Under the pieces are notes generated by a model. The model saw only the letters and a program-made list of their open reading frames with translations. It had not been told where the DNA came from and searched no databases. Made by a program: the position numbers and the translations under genes. Shown piece after piece: positions 1-6,376 of a DNA stretch of 8,673 nt; positions within the stretch are counted from its first letter, which is position 1; every line of letters starts with the position of its first letter. The stretch spans positions 1 to 8,673 of the forward strand of contig SLKB01000376.1 in NCBI GenBank assembly GCA_007134805.1, written 5' to 3'. Source of the DNA: Paracoccaceae bacterium (GTDB lineage Bacteria; Pseudomonadota; Alphaproteobacteria; Rhodobacterales; Rhodobacteraceae).

Positions 1-237
1 AACCGGCGCAGATTGCCGGAGCACCGTCGGGGCCTTAAAGGTCTGCGCGTGCCACTCCGCCACGCGCTGCCAGATTGCGCATGCTGCAGGAAACAGCCTG
101 TGCAGGCGCAGGGCTTATTGAATCGGTTCCGCCCAGATCCGGGTATGGATGTCATTGACATCTTGCGGGCGCACCTCGCACCGCCCCGCCGCGACAGCCC
201 CCTGCCGGATGTGCCGGATGCGCGCGAGCGTGGCGGT
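1..237. other. Unassigned stretch downstream of the ABC permease gene
   Basis: No complete gene can be supported here. On the minus strand the permease frame continues after its TAG stop with 40 sense codons up to a TAA at 115-117. It then stays open from 114 to the window edge. Both stretches have mostly G/C third positions (about 32 of 40 in the first by hand count) and protein-like composition, for example EVRPQDVNDIHTRIWAEPIQ and, nearer the edge, WQRVAEWHAQTFKAP. There is no ATG with a ribosome binding site in that frame; a GTG near 67 is a weak option. It could be the start of a neighbouring gene, a degenerate gene, or chance in GC-rich DNA. I see no convincing terminator: the best inverted repeat (GCCTG/CAGGC near 96-107) is too short and has no T tract. 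The plus-strand frame open from 13 runs into the antisense of the permease and looks like a shadow. Confidence 0.4.
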
Positions 238-1911
238 CTACCCCGAAAATGTGCTCCTGCCCTGCCGCGCGAGCCAGATATTGGCAGCGAGCAGAATGCC
301 CGAGGTGATCGTGATCGCGATCACGCTCATTGCCATGCCGGTCTGGACCGAGCCTTGCTCGAATTGTGAAAAGACAAACGTCCCCACCGTGCGAAGCCCC
401 GCGGGCGCGAGCATGATCGAGGCTACAAGCTCGCGCGAGGCGATGGCAAAAACCAGCATCATCGCAGCGATCAACGAAGGCGCCATCAGTGGCAGCGTGA
501 CATGGCGCAACGCCTGCATCTGCCCCGCGCCCGCCACCCGTGCCGCGTCATCGAGCGACCCCGAAATCTGACGCAATCGCGCGACGGCGTATCGGATAGG
601 ATAGGGCAAGAGGATGCCGATATAGGCAACCAGCAGGATCGCGGCCGTACCATAGAGCGAGAGCGGCAAATAGGGCGAGTTCCAGAACAGGATGATCCCG
701 ACAGCAAGCACGATCGCGGGGATCGCGTTGGGCAGTACTGACAGCCCGTCCATGAGCGCACGGCCCCGGCCTGCGCCGCGCACCACGATATAGGCCACGA
801 GCCCCCCGATCACGGCGGTAGCGAAGGCGGTCAGCACGGCCAGCCAACCGCTCGTTACAAGCGCCTGCCAGGACCGGCTGCCCGTGCGGAAGATCGGCTC
901 GTAATGTCGCAGGTCGAGATTGGAGAGCCGCAGCCCGCCCGAGATCGTGCCCAGAAGGGATGTGACCGCAATCGCGGCAAGCGGGATGATGACACCGATC
1001 ATCGAAACCAGCGCAAACAGACCCAGCACCGGCCAACGCCAGCGCCCGAGATCGGATTTTTCAAGATCTGCAGGCTTGCCCGTCTGGCTGATATAGGAGC
1101 GTCGGGTCGCGATCCAGTTCTGCAATGTGAAGGCCGCAAGCACCATCGCCATCAGCATGACCGAGCCCAGCGCGGCGCCAGAAAGATCGATCGGCCAATC
1201 GGACAGCCGCGTGTAGATGCCGGTGACCAGCACCTCGAACCCTGTCCGCGACGCAAGCGCTGCCGGCGTGCCGAATTCCTCGATCGACATGGCGAAGACG
1301 ATCAGAAGGCTTGCCGCAATCGCCGGGATCGAAAGCGGCAGCGTGATCATGAAAAACGCTTTCCAGGCCGGCGCGCCATGGACCCGCGCGGCCGAGGCGA
1401 AGCGGCCCCCCACCATCTCGAGCGCGCGCGATACTGCGAAATAGACGAGCGGAAAGAGATTGAGGGTCATCACGAAGGCAACACCCGTGAAACTGAACAG
1501 GAACCGCCCCATGTCGAAGCCCAGAAGCTGGAACAGGTAGCCGCGGGACTGCAGCGTCATCATCCAGGCGATTGCGGCGATGAAAGGCGGGATCAGAAAG
1601 GGGATCAGAAACACGACATCCCAGACACGCGCGCCAGGCACGTGGAACAGGCCGCGCAGGATCGCGATCGGCAGCCCGAAGATCAGGCACCCGATCATGA
1701 CCGAGAAGGCCAGCAACAGCGTGTTCCGCGCCTGCAGCAGCAGGCGGTCATTCTCGGTCAGGATGCTGAGCTTGCTGAACGCTCCCGCAAAGGAGCCGCG
1801 CGCGAATTCAGGGAAGACGGCCTGCAACATGATGAACAGGACCGGAAGGCCCACCAGGATCACGAGTGCGAAGGCGGCGAAACTGGTCAGGAGAGATTGC
1901 GCGCGGAGCAT
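238..1911 (-). CDS. ABC importer permease with two fused halves (FbpB/AfuB-like)
   Basis: This is a 557-residue inner-membrane permease that would form the whole translocation channel of the importer encoded with the two genes upstream of it. The sequence shows two homologous halves of about 270 residues. Each has about six hydrophobic segments and an EAA-type cytoplasmic loop that docks on the ATPase: the first at about 171-195 (SAARVHGAP then LPLSIPAIAASL), the second at about 454-478 (DDAARVAGAG then LPLMAPSLIAAM). This double-length layout is typical of the Fe(III) and 2-aminoethylphosphonate permease families. A start 22 codons further upstream is possible. I chose the ATG at 1909-1911 because AAAGG lies 7 bases before it (1919-1923) and the protein then opens with a membrane segment. 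The gap to the binding-protein gene is 69 bases on the same strand, so the two are probably co-transcribed. The function class is secure; the substrate is not. Confidence 0.9.
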   Translation of the reverse strand: MLRAQSLLTSFAAFALVILVGLPVLFIMLQAVFPEFARGSFAGAFSKLSILTENDRLLLQARNTLLLAFSVMIGCLIFGLPIAILRGLFHVPGARVWDVVFLIPFLIPPFIAAIAWMMTLQSRGYLFQLLGFDMGRFLFSFTGVAFVMTLNLFPLVYFAVSRALEMVGGRFASAARVHGAPAWKAFFMITLPLSIPAIAASLLIVFAMSIEEFGTPAALASRTGFEVLVTGIYTRLSDWPIDLSGAALGSVMLMAMVLAAFTLQNWIATRRSYISQTGKPADLEKSDLGRWRWPVLGLFALVSMIGVIIPLAAIAVTSLLGTISGGLRLSNLDLRHYEPIFRTGSRSWQALVTSGWLAVLTAFATAVIGGLVAYIVVRGAGRGRALMDGLSVLPNAIPAIVLAVGIILFWNSPYLPLSLYGTAAILLVAYIGILLPYPIRYAVARLRQISGSLDDAARVAGAGQMQALRHVTLPLMAPSLIAAMMLVFAIASRELVASIMLAPAGLRTVGTFVFSQFEQGSVQTGMAMSVIAITITSGILLAANIWLARQGRSTFSG

Positions 1912-1918
1912 GACGGAG

Positions 1919-1923
1919 CCTTT
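1919..1923 (-). promoter_or_regulatory. Ribosome binding site of the ABC permease
   Basis: AAAGG on the minus strand lies 7 bases before the ATG at 1911. It decides the start in favour of the shorter 557-residue protein over the ATG at 1977, which nearly touches the stop codon of the preceding gene. Confidence 0.6.
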
Positions 1924-1980
1924 GTCACAAGTGCATGGCCCCGAGCGTGCCCGAGGCCATGCGTCCGACCACAGCATCGA

Positions 1981-2940
1981 TCAGCGGTTGCTGACGATCT
2001 CGTTGAAGCGCGAGATGATCTGATCGCGGCGCGCGGCGACCGCGTCATCGTCGACCTCGATCACGGTCAGATCGTTGATCCCGGGGCGCAACCCCTCGAT
2101 ATCGGCCCGCGCCGGCATCATCCATGTCTCTGACACCAGTGCCTGACCTGCGTCCGAGAGCACGAAATCCACAAAGGCCTGCGCAGCCTCGGGGTTCGCG
2201 GTCGATTGCAGGATCATCATCGGGCGCGGCGCGATGACCGTGCCACTTTCGGGGACGATCACCTCGATCGTCTCGCCCTCGGCGGCGCGGCTGTAGGAGA
2301 TATAGTCAACCGCGCCAAAGACAGCAGCCGCAGCCCCTTGCAGCACCGGGTTAAGCGCCGCAGCGTTCGGGCCCGGCACGATCATGCCATTCTGGGCAAG
2401 AGCGCCCAGCAAGTCCCACGCGTCATCGCCCATCGCGGTCTCAAGCCCTGCGATCAGATCGAAGGCAGAGCCGGACTGAGCAGGATCGGGCATGGTGACG
2501 AGGTCACGATAGGCCTCGTCGGCCAGATCGGACCATTCGCCGGGACGCGGCGTGCCGCTTTCGGTGTTCCATGCGATTGCCAGCGCCGAGATCCCCTGCG
2601 CCACGAAATGGCTGTGCTTCAACGAATCGGGCACCGCTCCCGCATTGGGCGAGAGATACTCCATGAGAAGCCCGCGCTCGTACATGTCGCGCGCCGATCC
2701 CCAGCTGGCAGAAACGACCACATCTGCCTGCGGGTTTGCTTCTTCGGCTTCCAGCCGGGCCATGACCTGCCCTGTTGTCGCCTGGAAGACCGTGACGGAG
2801 ATCCCGCTCTCGGCCTCGAATGCCTCGGCGAGCGCGTCTGCGAGACCACCTGGGCCTGCCGTGTAGAATGTCAGGTTGTCGGCCTGGGCAAGCGTTCCCA
2901 GAAGGCCAAACGAGGCAGCAAGGGCTGTCGTGCGGAACAT
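1981..2940 (-). CDS. Periplasmic substrate-binding protein of the ABC importer (iron/phosphonate-type family)
   Basis: This 319-residue exported protein captures the solute and delivers it to the permease. A classical Sec signal peptide is visible: MFRTT, a hydrophobic core and a likely cut after LAQA (residue 20). The mature protein has the type-2 periplasmic binding fold pattern: LTFYTAGPGG near 23-32, TTGQVMARLEAEEANPQADVV at about 55-75, and DYISYSRAAEGETIEVIVPESGT at about 212-234. The last block matches the region that carries ligand-binding residues in iron-binding relatives. Two tyrosines (213, 216) are there, but the adjacent YY pair of classic FbpA is absent, and the N-terminal strand reads FYTAG rather than the usual YSxRHY. 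The substrate may therefore be Fe(III), 2-aminoethylphosphonate, phosphoglycerate or a similar anion. The frame is open 37 codons upstream, but the ATG at 2940 follows AAAGGA by 7 bases and precedes the signal peptide, so it is the start. It lies 22 bases after the ATPase stop, in one operon. Confidence 0.9.
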   Translation of the reverse strand: MFRTTALAASFGLLGTLAQADNLTFYTAGPGGLADALAEAFEAESGISVTVFQATTGQVMARLEAEEANPQADVVVSASWGSARDMYERGLLMEYLSPNAGAVPDSLKHSHFVAQGISALAIAWNTESGTPRPGEWSDLADEAYRDLVTMPDPAQSGSAFDLIAGLETAMGDDAWDLLGALAQNGMIVPGPNAAALNPVLQGAAAAVFGAVDYISYSRAAEGETIEVIVPESGTVIAPRPMMILQSTANPEAAQAFVDFVLSDAGQALVSETWMMPARADIEGLRPGINDLTVIEVDDDAVAARRDQIISRFNEIVSNR

Positions 2941-2947
2941 TGTGACG

Positions 2948-2953
2948 TCCTTT
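2948..2953 (-). promoter_or_regulatory. Ribosome binding site of the substrate-binding protein
   Basis: AAAGGA on the minus strand lies 7 bases before the ATG at 2940. It fits in the 22-base gap after the ATPase stop codon and fixes the start just ahead of the signal peptide. Confidence 0.75.
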
Positions 2954-2962
2954 GGTTGGTGT

Positions 2963-4036
2963 CTAGTGCGGAAAAACACGCAGGCGATCCGCGTCGATCG
3001 CGAGCGGGATCTGGCTGTTGACCATCGCGGGGCGGTCGGCGGGACAGACAAGGCTCGCGCCGGCCCCGTCCAGCCCCAGATGCAGCAGGTAACGATCGCC
3101 CTGAAACTGGCATCGCAGCACCTGCGCCCGGAGAGCGCCGTCGGGATCGGGGCGGATAGCCGTTCGGGGGATCAGGATCCGCGCCGGACCTTCGGGCTGT
3201 TTTCCGGCAAGCGCGGGCAGGCTGAGGTTTTCGCGCAGATCGGTAAAGCCGCGTGCGGCGCAGATATTGCCCTCGACCAGCGCGCCGATATTGAGGAAGC
3301 GCGCGATCTCGACTGTGGCGGGGGCCGCGAAGATCTGTTCGGGCGCGTCGATCTGGGCAATGTCGCCGTCAAGCATGACGGCCACCCTGTCGGCGATGGT
3401 GAAAGCCTCGGACTGATCATGGGTCACGTAGATCGCTGAGAGGCCGAGCTCCCGCAGAAGCGCACCGATCTCTAGCGCGAGGCCCTCGCGCAATTCCCGA
3501 TCGAGATTCGAGAGCGGCTCGTCGAAGAGCACGAGCGGTGGCTCGGCCACGATCGCGCGCGCGAGCGCCACGCGCTGCTGCTGGCCGCCCGAGAGCGTGC
3601 TCGGGAACCGCTCGGCAAGTTGCGCAAGGCCGACACGTTCAAGCGCGCGGCGCGCCCGCTCTTCGCGCGGCTTGCGGCCGATCTGGCGCATGCGCAGGGG
3701 GAAGGCCACATTGTCGAGCACGCTCAGATGCGGCCAGATCGCGTAATCCTGAAACACCATGCCGATCCCGCGGGCTTCGGGTGGGGCATTGTACCTGCTG
3801 CCATCGACCACGCGCTTGCCTGCAATTTCCATCTGCCCGCTCGTGGCTGACAACAGGCCGGCCGCGATACGCAGCAAGGTCGTCTTGCCACAGCCTGACG
3901 GTCCAAGCAGGGCAACAACCTCGCCAGGCGAAAGATCGAGGTCGATATTTTCGAGCACCCGCGTGTCACCAAAAGACTTGGCGATGCGCGCGGCGCGCAG
4001 GGCAAAGTGCGACAGTGCTGTGTTACCGTTGGTCAT
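2963..4036 (-). CDS. ABC importer ATP-binding protein (FbpC/PotA-type)
   Basis: This 357-residue cytoplasmic ATPase powers the importer formed with the two downstream genes. All nucleotide-binding elements are intact: Walker A GPSGCGKTT at 45-53, Q-loop glutamine 96 in VFQDYAIWPHLSV, signature LSGGQQQR at 148-155, Walker B LVLFDE at 168-173, D-loop SNLD at 176-179 and switch histidine 206 in VTHDQSEA. After about residue 240 comes a C-terminal TOBE-like regulatory domain (ILIPRTAIRPD near 287-297, then a beta-rich tail). That places it in the CUT1/MOI group, which includes iron, polyamine and phosphonate importers. The ATG at 4034-4036 is the first good start; the ribosome site before it is poor (GCGAG). 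It is the first gene of the operon, and a gap of 131 bases with possible regulatory repeats separates it from the capsule gene upstream. The ATPase-first order is less common than binding-protein-first. Function class certain, substrate unknown. Confidence 0.92.
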   Translation of the reverse strand: MTNGNTALSHFALRAARIAKSFGDTRVLENIDLDLSPGEVVALLGPSGCGKTTLLRIAAGLLSATSGQMEIAGKRVVDGSRYNAPPEARGIGMVFQDYAIWPHLSVLDNVAFPLRMRQIGRKPREERARRALERVGLAQLAERFPSTLSGGQQQRVALARAIVAEPPLVLFDEPLSNLDRELREGLALEIGALLRELGLSAIYVTHDQSEAFTIADRVAVMLDGDIAQIDAPEQIFAAPATVEIARFLNIGALVEGNICAARGFTDLRENLSLPALAGKQPEGPARILIPRTAIRPDPDGALRAQVLRCQFQGDRYLLHLGLDGAGASLVCPADRPAMVNSQIPLAIDADRLRVFPH

Positions 4037-4069
4037 ACTCGCTGGGGTAACAGCGTAATGTAACGGTTA
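4021..4069. promoter_or_regulatory. Cluster of GTAAC/GTTAC repeats at the start of the ABC importer operon
   Basis: TGTTACC (4021-4027) and GGTAACA (4046-4052) form a perfect 7-base inverted repeat that straddles the ATPase start codon. Just beyond it, GTAAC recurs as GTAAT-GTAAC (4055-4064), and TAACGGTTA (4061-4069) is itself palindromic. The cluster lies where a promoter or operator of the minus-strand importer operon would be, and such repeats fit binding of a dimeric regulator. I do not recognise a RirA, Irr or Fur consensus, and no convincing -35/-10 pair stands out. The function is inferred from position only. Confidence 0.35.
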
Positions 4070-4135
4070 TTTGACAGAAGGACCCACAAGCGCCAACCGG
4101 ATCCCGAAAAGCCATGGCGCGCTTACAGCAACCCA

Positions 4136-4168
4136 CGCGCGGCAGGTCGCGGTCAATCTGCCCCGCGC
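4136..4168 (-). terminator. Possible hairpin terminator after the KpsE-like gene
   Basis: On the minus strand GCGCGGGGCAG starts at the stop codon of the KpsE-like gene and can pair with CTGCCGCGC downstream. This gives a 5-bp plus 4-bp stem with a 2-base bulge and a 12-base loop. No T tract follows, so intrinsic termination is doubtful. It may act in 3'-end protection or be fortuitous. Confidence 0.25.
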
Positions 4169-5394
4169 TAACCTCTGTCCCGGAGCGAGAAATAGACCAG
4201 CGCCATTACCCCCCAGAGCAATGTCGAGAAGAACACGGTCAACCCGACGATCACGAAACGCTGGGGATATTGCGCGCGCTGCGGGAAACTTGGCTGGATG
4301 AAGCTCGCCAGGTAGAGGCTCTGGCGCGACGCGTTCGAACGGGCAGCATCGAAGGCTGTGAGCGCGGCCTGATACGTCGCCTCGGCAAATGTCTGATCGA
4401 CCTGAAGGCTCTCGAATTGCGCGATCAGCGAGGGCAGGTCCGTATCATCGACCGTGATATCCTGTTCAGTGAAGCTGCGGCGTTCTTCGCGGATACGATT
4501 GCGGATCACCTCGATCCGCCGCTCCGACTGGCGCACGCGCGAGTCGGTCGCGCTCGTGGTCTGTTGCAGCAGAAGGTCGTAATCGACCAGGGCCTCGGCG
4601 AGTTGCTGTTGCAGATTGTTCAACACCCCAAGCCTGCCCTGGATATCTGCCTGCGGGTCAACGATCTGGGTTCGGGCGCGAAACTCTGCCAGCGCCTGGC
4701 GGGCTTCACGCAGGCGCTGCAGCGCCGCCTCGAGATCGGCTTCGGCATTGCGGGTGGTGTCGCGTCGGGCAGCCTCGTTGAGCCGGTTGATCATCAACTC
4801 GCTTTCCTCGACGATCAGACGCGAGATCGCCTGCGCGCTTTCCGGATCTCGGGCGCGCACTTCAACCAGCATCAGGCCCGAGGACTGATCATATGTCACC
4901 CGGACCATTCGCCCCCAGAACCAGACCAGATCCTCGATCGTCGCACCAGGCCAGATCGAGAAGAGAGGGTCCCCCGGCCAGGCTGCGGAATAATGTGTCA
5001 TGAGATCAAATCGTGCCGAGATGCGCTCGACCAGATCCTGGCTCTGGACGAATTCAAAAAGCAGATCGGCATGACCCGCCGCACCGGCGCCGAAGGCCTG
5101 TGCAAGCCCGCCCATCAGGTCACTCGCCGAGCCGGTCTCCTCCTGGCGGATCGTGAACCCTGTCCTTGATGCGAATTGGTCCTCTGCAAAGAACGCCATG
5201 TAGATCGCAGTCACCACGCTTGGCAGGGCGATGACAAGCAACAGGCTCAGCACGAGGCCGCGATGCCGCCTGCGCATCTTCGCCGGGCTGGCAAAGTCGC
5301 GCGCGACAGCCTTCAGCGGAGTCGCGGCGGGCTTGGGCGGGGGCGCCGGGCGTTCGGATTTGGGCTTGGAGGCGCTGCGCTGTGTGTCCTGCAT
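4168..5394 (-). CDS. Capsule polysaccharide export inner-membrane protein (KpsE/CtrB/BexC family)
   Basis: This 408-residue polysaccharide co-polymerase/export adaptor couples the inner-membrane ABC exporter (KpsM/KpsT type) to the outer-membrane channel (KpsD/Wza type) for capsular polysaccharide. The sequence shows a cytoplasmic Pro/Lys-rich tail (residues 9-26), a basic stretch RRRHR at 41-45 and a first membrane segment at about 46-69. The family-like AEDQFASRTGFTIR follows. A large periplasmic region comes next, with long Glu/Arg/Gln/Ala-rich coiled-coil helices at about 200-360, then the proline motif PSFPQRAQYPQR at 368-379 and a second membrane segment at about 380-402. The two-membrane-segment hairpin and the proline motif are hallmarks of the family. 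The frame extends 18 codons to a TTG at 5448 with no ribosome site. I chose the ATG at 5394, preceded by GAAGG at a longish spacing. The divergent KpsM-like gene 113 bases away supports the role. No cytoplasmic kinase domain is present, unlike Wzc. Confidence 0.9.
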   Translation of the reverse strand: MQDTQRSASKPKSERPAPPPKPAATPLKAVARDFASPAKMRRRHRGLVLSLLLVIALPSVVTAIYMAFFAEDQFASRTGFTIRQEETGSASDLMGGLAQAFGAGAAGHADLLFEFVQSQDLVERISARFDLMTHYSAAWPGDPLFSIWPGATIEDLVWFWGRMVRVTYDQSSGLMLVEVRARDPESAQAISRLIVEESELMINRLNEAARRDTTRNAEADLEAALQRLREARQALAEFRARTQIVDPQADIQGRLGVLNNLQQQLAEALVDYDLLLQQTTSATDSRVRQSERRIEVIRNRIREERRSFTEQDITVDDTDLPSLIAQFESLQVDQTFAEATYQAALTAFDAARSNASRQSLYLASFIQPSFPQRAQYPQRFVIVGLTVFFSTLLWGVMALVYFSLRDRG

Positions 5395-5440
5395 GCGATG
5401 GTCGGCCTTCTGAGGGACAAAGCCCGATGGATGCTCAGGA

Positions 5441-5463
5441 GTTATCAACTATTGCGGGATAAC
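5441..5463. repeat. Inverted repeat GTTATC-N11-GATAAC, candidate operator
   Basis: Two perfect 6-base arms, GTTATC (5441-5446) and GATAAC (5458-5463), lie about two helical turns across in the divergent intergenic region between the KpsE-like and KpsM-like genes. The size and location fit an operator for a dimeric regulator serving both genes. A short hairpin is the alternative reading. No regulator gene is adjacent. Confidence 0.4.
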
Positions 5464-5473
5464 CCAAGCTATC

Positions 5474-5488
5474 TTTATATCCGCTTAA
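5474..5488. promoter_or_regulatory. CtrA-like box TTTA-N7-TTAA upstream of the KpsM-like gene
   Basis: TTTA-TATCCGC-TTAA matches 7 of 8 fixed positions of the CtrA consensus TTAA-N7-TTAA, and the second half continues as TTAACCAT (5485-5492), the extended alphaproteobacterial half-site. It ends 19 bases before the ATG at 5508. It would overlap the promoter of the plus-strand gene or lie about 80 bases upstream of the KpsE-like start. Which gene it would control is not resolved. Confidence 0.35.
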
Positions 5489-5507
5489 CCATACGCCGGA
5501 GAAATTG

Positions 5508-6311
5508 ATGCGCGCGCGCCCCGTCACCTCTTCCGCTGCGCCACCTCTCGGCCTAAGCAGTTTTCGCGCGATCAGCGCCTTGATGCTGCGCGAGATGTCG
5601 ACGCGCTATGGGCGCACCCCTGGGGGTTATCTCTGGGCATTTCTCGAACCTCTTGGCATGATCCTGATCTTGTCCTTTGCCTTTGCCCTGCTGGCACGCT
5701 CGCCAGCACTCGGCACCTCGTTCCTGCTGTTCAAAGCAACCGGGTTCATGATCCTGCAGATCTTCAATGTCCTTGGGGGTCAGGTCGGCCATGCGTTGAC
5801 GTTCTCGAAACCGCTCTTGCGTTACCCTCGGGTAACATGGATCGACGCCGTGATCGCGCGCTTCCTGCTCAATTCGACCGTGGTCTTCATAGTCACGTTC
5901 CTGATCCTCTTCGGGATTATCGCCTATGAGCAGCTTGACGTGGTCCCGAAGTGGGGCGCGATCCTGATGGCGATGGGTCTTACTGCGGCACTTGGGTTGG
6001 GAATGGGCTGTCTCAACAGCTTCATGTTCATGCGTTTCCCGGTCTGGCAGCAGATCTGGTCCATCTCGACACGGCCGCTGTTCCTGATTTCTGGGGTGAT
6101 CTTCCTTTATGAATCCATGCCTCCCCTCGCGCAGTCCGTGCTCTGGTACAATCCCCTTTTGCACCTGACCGGCATCATGCGCGACGGATTCTATCCGATG
6201 TATCGGCCGGATTACATTTCGTTGCCCTTTGTCGGAACATGTATCCTTGTTCCCATGGTCCTCGGTCTGCTCCTGTTGCGCCGCCACCACCGCAACCTGC
6301 TGGCGCGATAG
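5508..6311 (+). CDS. Polysaccharide ABC exporter permease (KpsM/CtrC-like, ABC-2 family)
   Basis: This 267-residue inner-membrane permease exports capsular polysaccharide, normally as a dimer with a KpsT-type ATPase. Evidence is the family N-terminal amphipathic block LREMSTRYGRTPGGYLWAFL at 27-46. About six membrane segments follow (roughly 44-64, 71-95, 112-140, 149-170, 180-200, 239-260). Near the end is the conserved ABC-2 stretch WYNPLLHLTGIMRDGFYP at 223-240, and the C-terminus is basic (LLRRHHRNLLAR). Length is normal for KpsM/CtrC (about 260). A TTG one codon earlier is also in frame; I chose the ATG at 5508 because GGAGA lies 5 bases before it. Its partner ATPase does not follow: the next gene is flagellar. 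It pairs divergently with the KpsE-like gene. O-antigen Wzm-type permeases are related, but the KpsE-like neighbour favours a capsule or similar exported polymer. Confidence 0.9.
   Translation: MRARPVTSSAAPPLGLSSFRAISALMLREMSTRYGRTPGGYLWAFLEPLGMILILSFAFALLARSPALGTSFLLFKATGFMILQIFNVLGGQVGHALTFSKPLLRYPRVTWIDAVIARFLLNSTVVFIVTFLILFGIIAYEQLDVVPKWGAILMAMGLTAALGLGMGCLNSFMFMRFPVWQQIWSISTRPLFLISGVIFLYESMPPLAQSVLWYNPLLHLTGIMRDGFYPMYRPDYISLPFVGTCILVPMVLGLLLLRRHHRNLLAR
5821..5836. repeat. Perfect inverted repeat inside the KpsM-like gene
   Basis: GTTACCC-TC-GGGTAAC has 7-base perfect arms with a 2-base centre and lies over codons 105-110 of the KpsM-like gene. The arms share GTTACC/GGTAAC with the repeats at the ABC importer start (4021-4052). 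It may be chance, or an intragenic binding site. Confidence 0.4.
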
Positions 6312-6361
6312 CGTGTGCGCATCGCCAGCTCTCGGGCAGGAAACCCAGTCGCGCGAACAGC

Positions 6362-6376
6362 TTAACGTCTGGTTCA
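6362..6376 (+). promoter_or_regulatory. CtrA-like box TTAA-N7-TTCA upstream of motB
   Basis: TTAA-CGTCTGG-TTCA matches 7 of 8 fixed positions of the CtrA box. A possible -10, GATACT preceded by TG (6386-6391), follows so that the box would cover the -35 position, as in CtrA-activated promoters. It lies in the 113-base gap (6312-6424) between the KpsM-like gene and motB, in which I see no clear terminator. CtrA control of flagellar genes is established in Rhodobacterales. Confidence 0.45.

Larger units (their letters stand above)
5395..5507. promoter_or_regulatory. Shared divergent promoter region of the two capsule-export genes
   Basis: This 113-base region between oppositely oriented starts must hold the promoters of both genes. 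It is AT-richer than the flanking genes (tatctttatatccgcttaac at 5470-5489). It contains a perfect GTTATC-N11-GATAAC inverted repeat (5441-5463) and a CtrA-like motif (5474-5488). A loose plus-strand promoter reading is TTGCGG (5452-5457), 17 bases, TTATAT (5475-5480); the match to sigma-70 consensus is weak. GGAGA (5498-5502) is the ribosome site of the plus-strand gene. Confidence 0.55.

Noticed and set aside
310..325. 16-base perfect palindrome CGTGATCGCGATCACG
   Set aside because: It lies within permease codons for a Val/Ile/Ala/Thr membrane segment. GATCGCGATC recurs near 1665 in the same gene, so codon use explains it.
904..2133. 409-codon open frame on the plus strand
   Set aside because: It is antisense to the permease and the end of the binding-protein gene. 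Its composition is Arg/His/Asp/Gln-rich with no domain, typical of a mirror frame in GC-rich DNA.
2206..3021. 271-codon open frame on the plus strand
   Set aside because: It is antisense to the binding protein, whose signal peptide and family blocks are intact on the other strand.
4114..5169. 351-codon open frame on the plus strand
   Set aside because: It lies opposite the KpsE-like gene, which has clear membrane segments and family motifs. The antisense product shows no recognisable pattern.
5553..6290. 245-codon open frame on the minus strand
   Set aside because: It is the mirror of the KpsM-like permease: very hydrophilic, Glu/Asp/Arg/His-rich and lacking a ribosome site.
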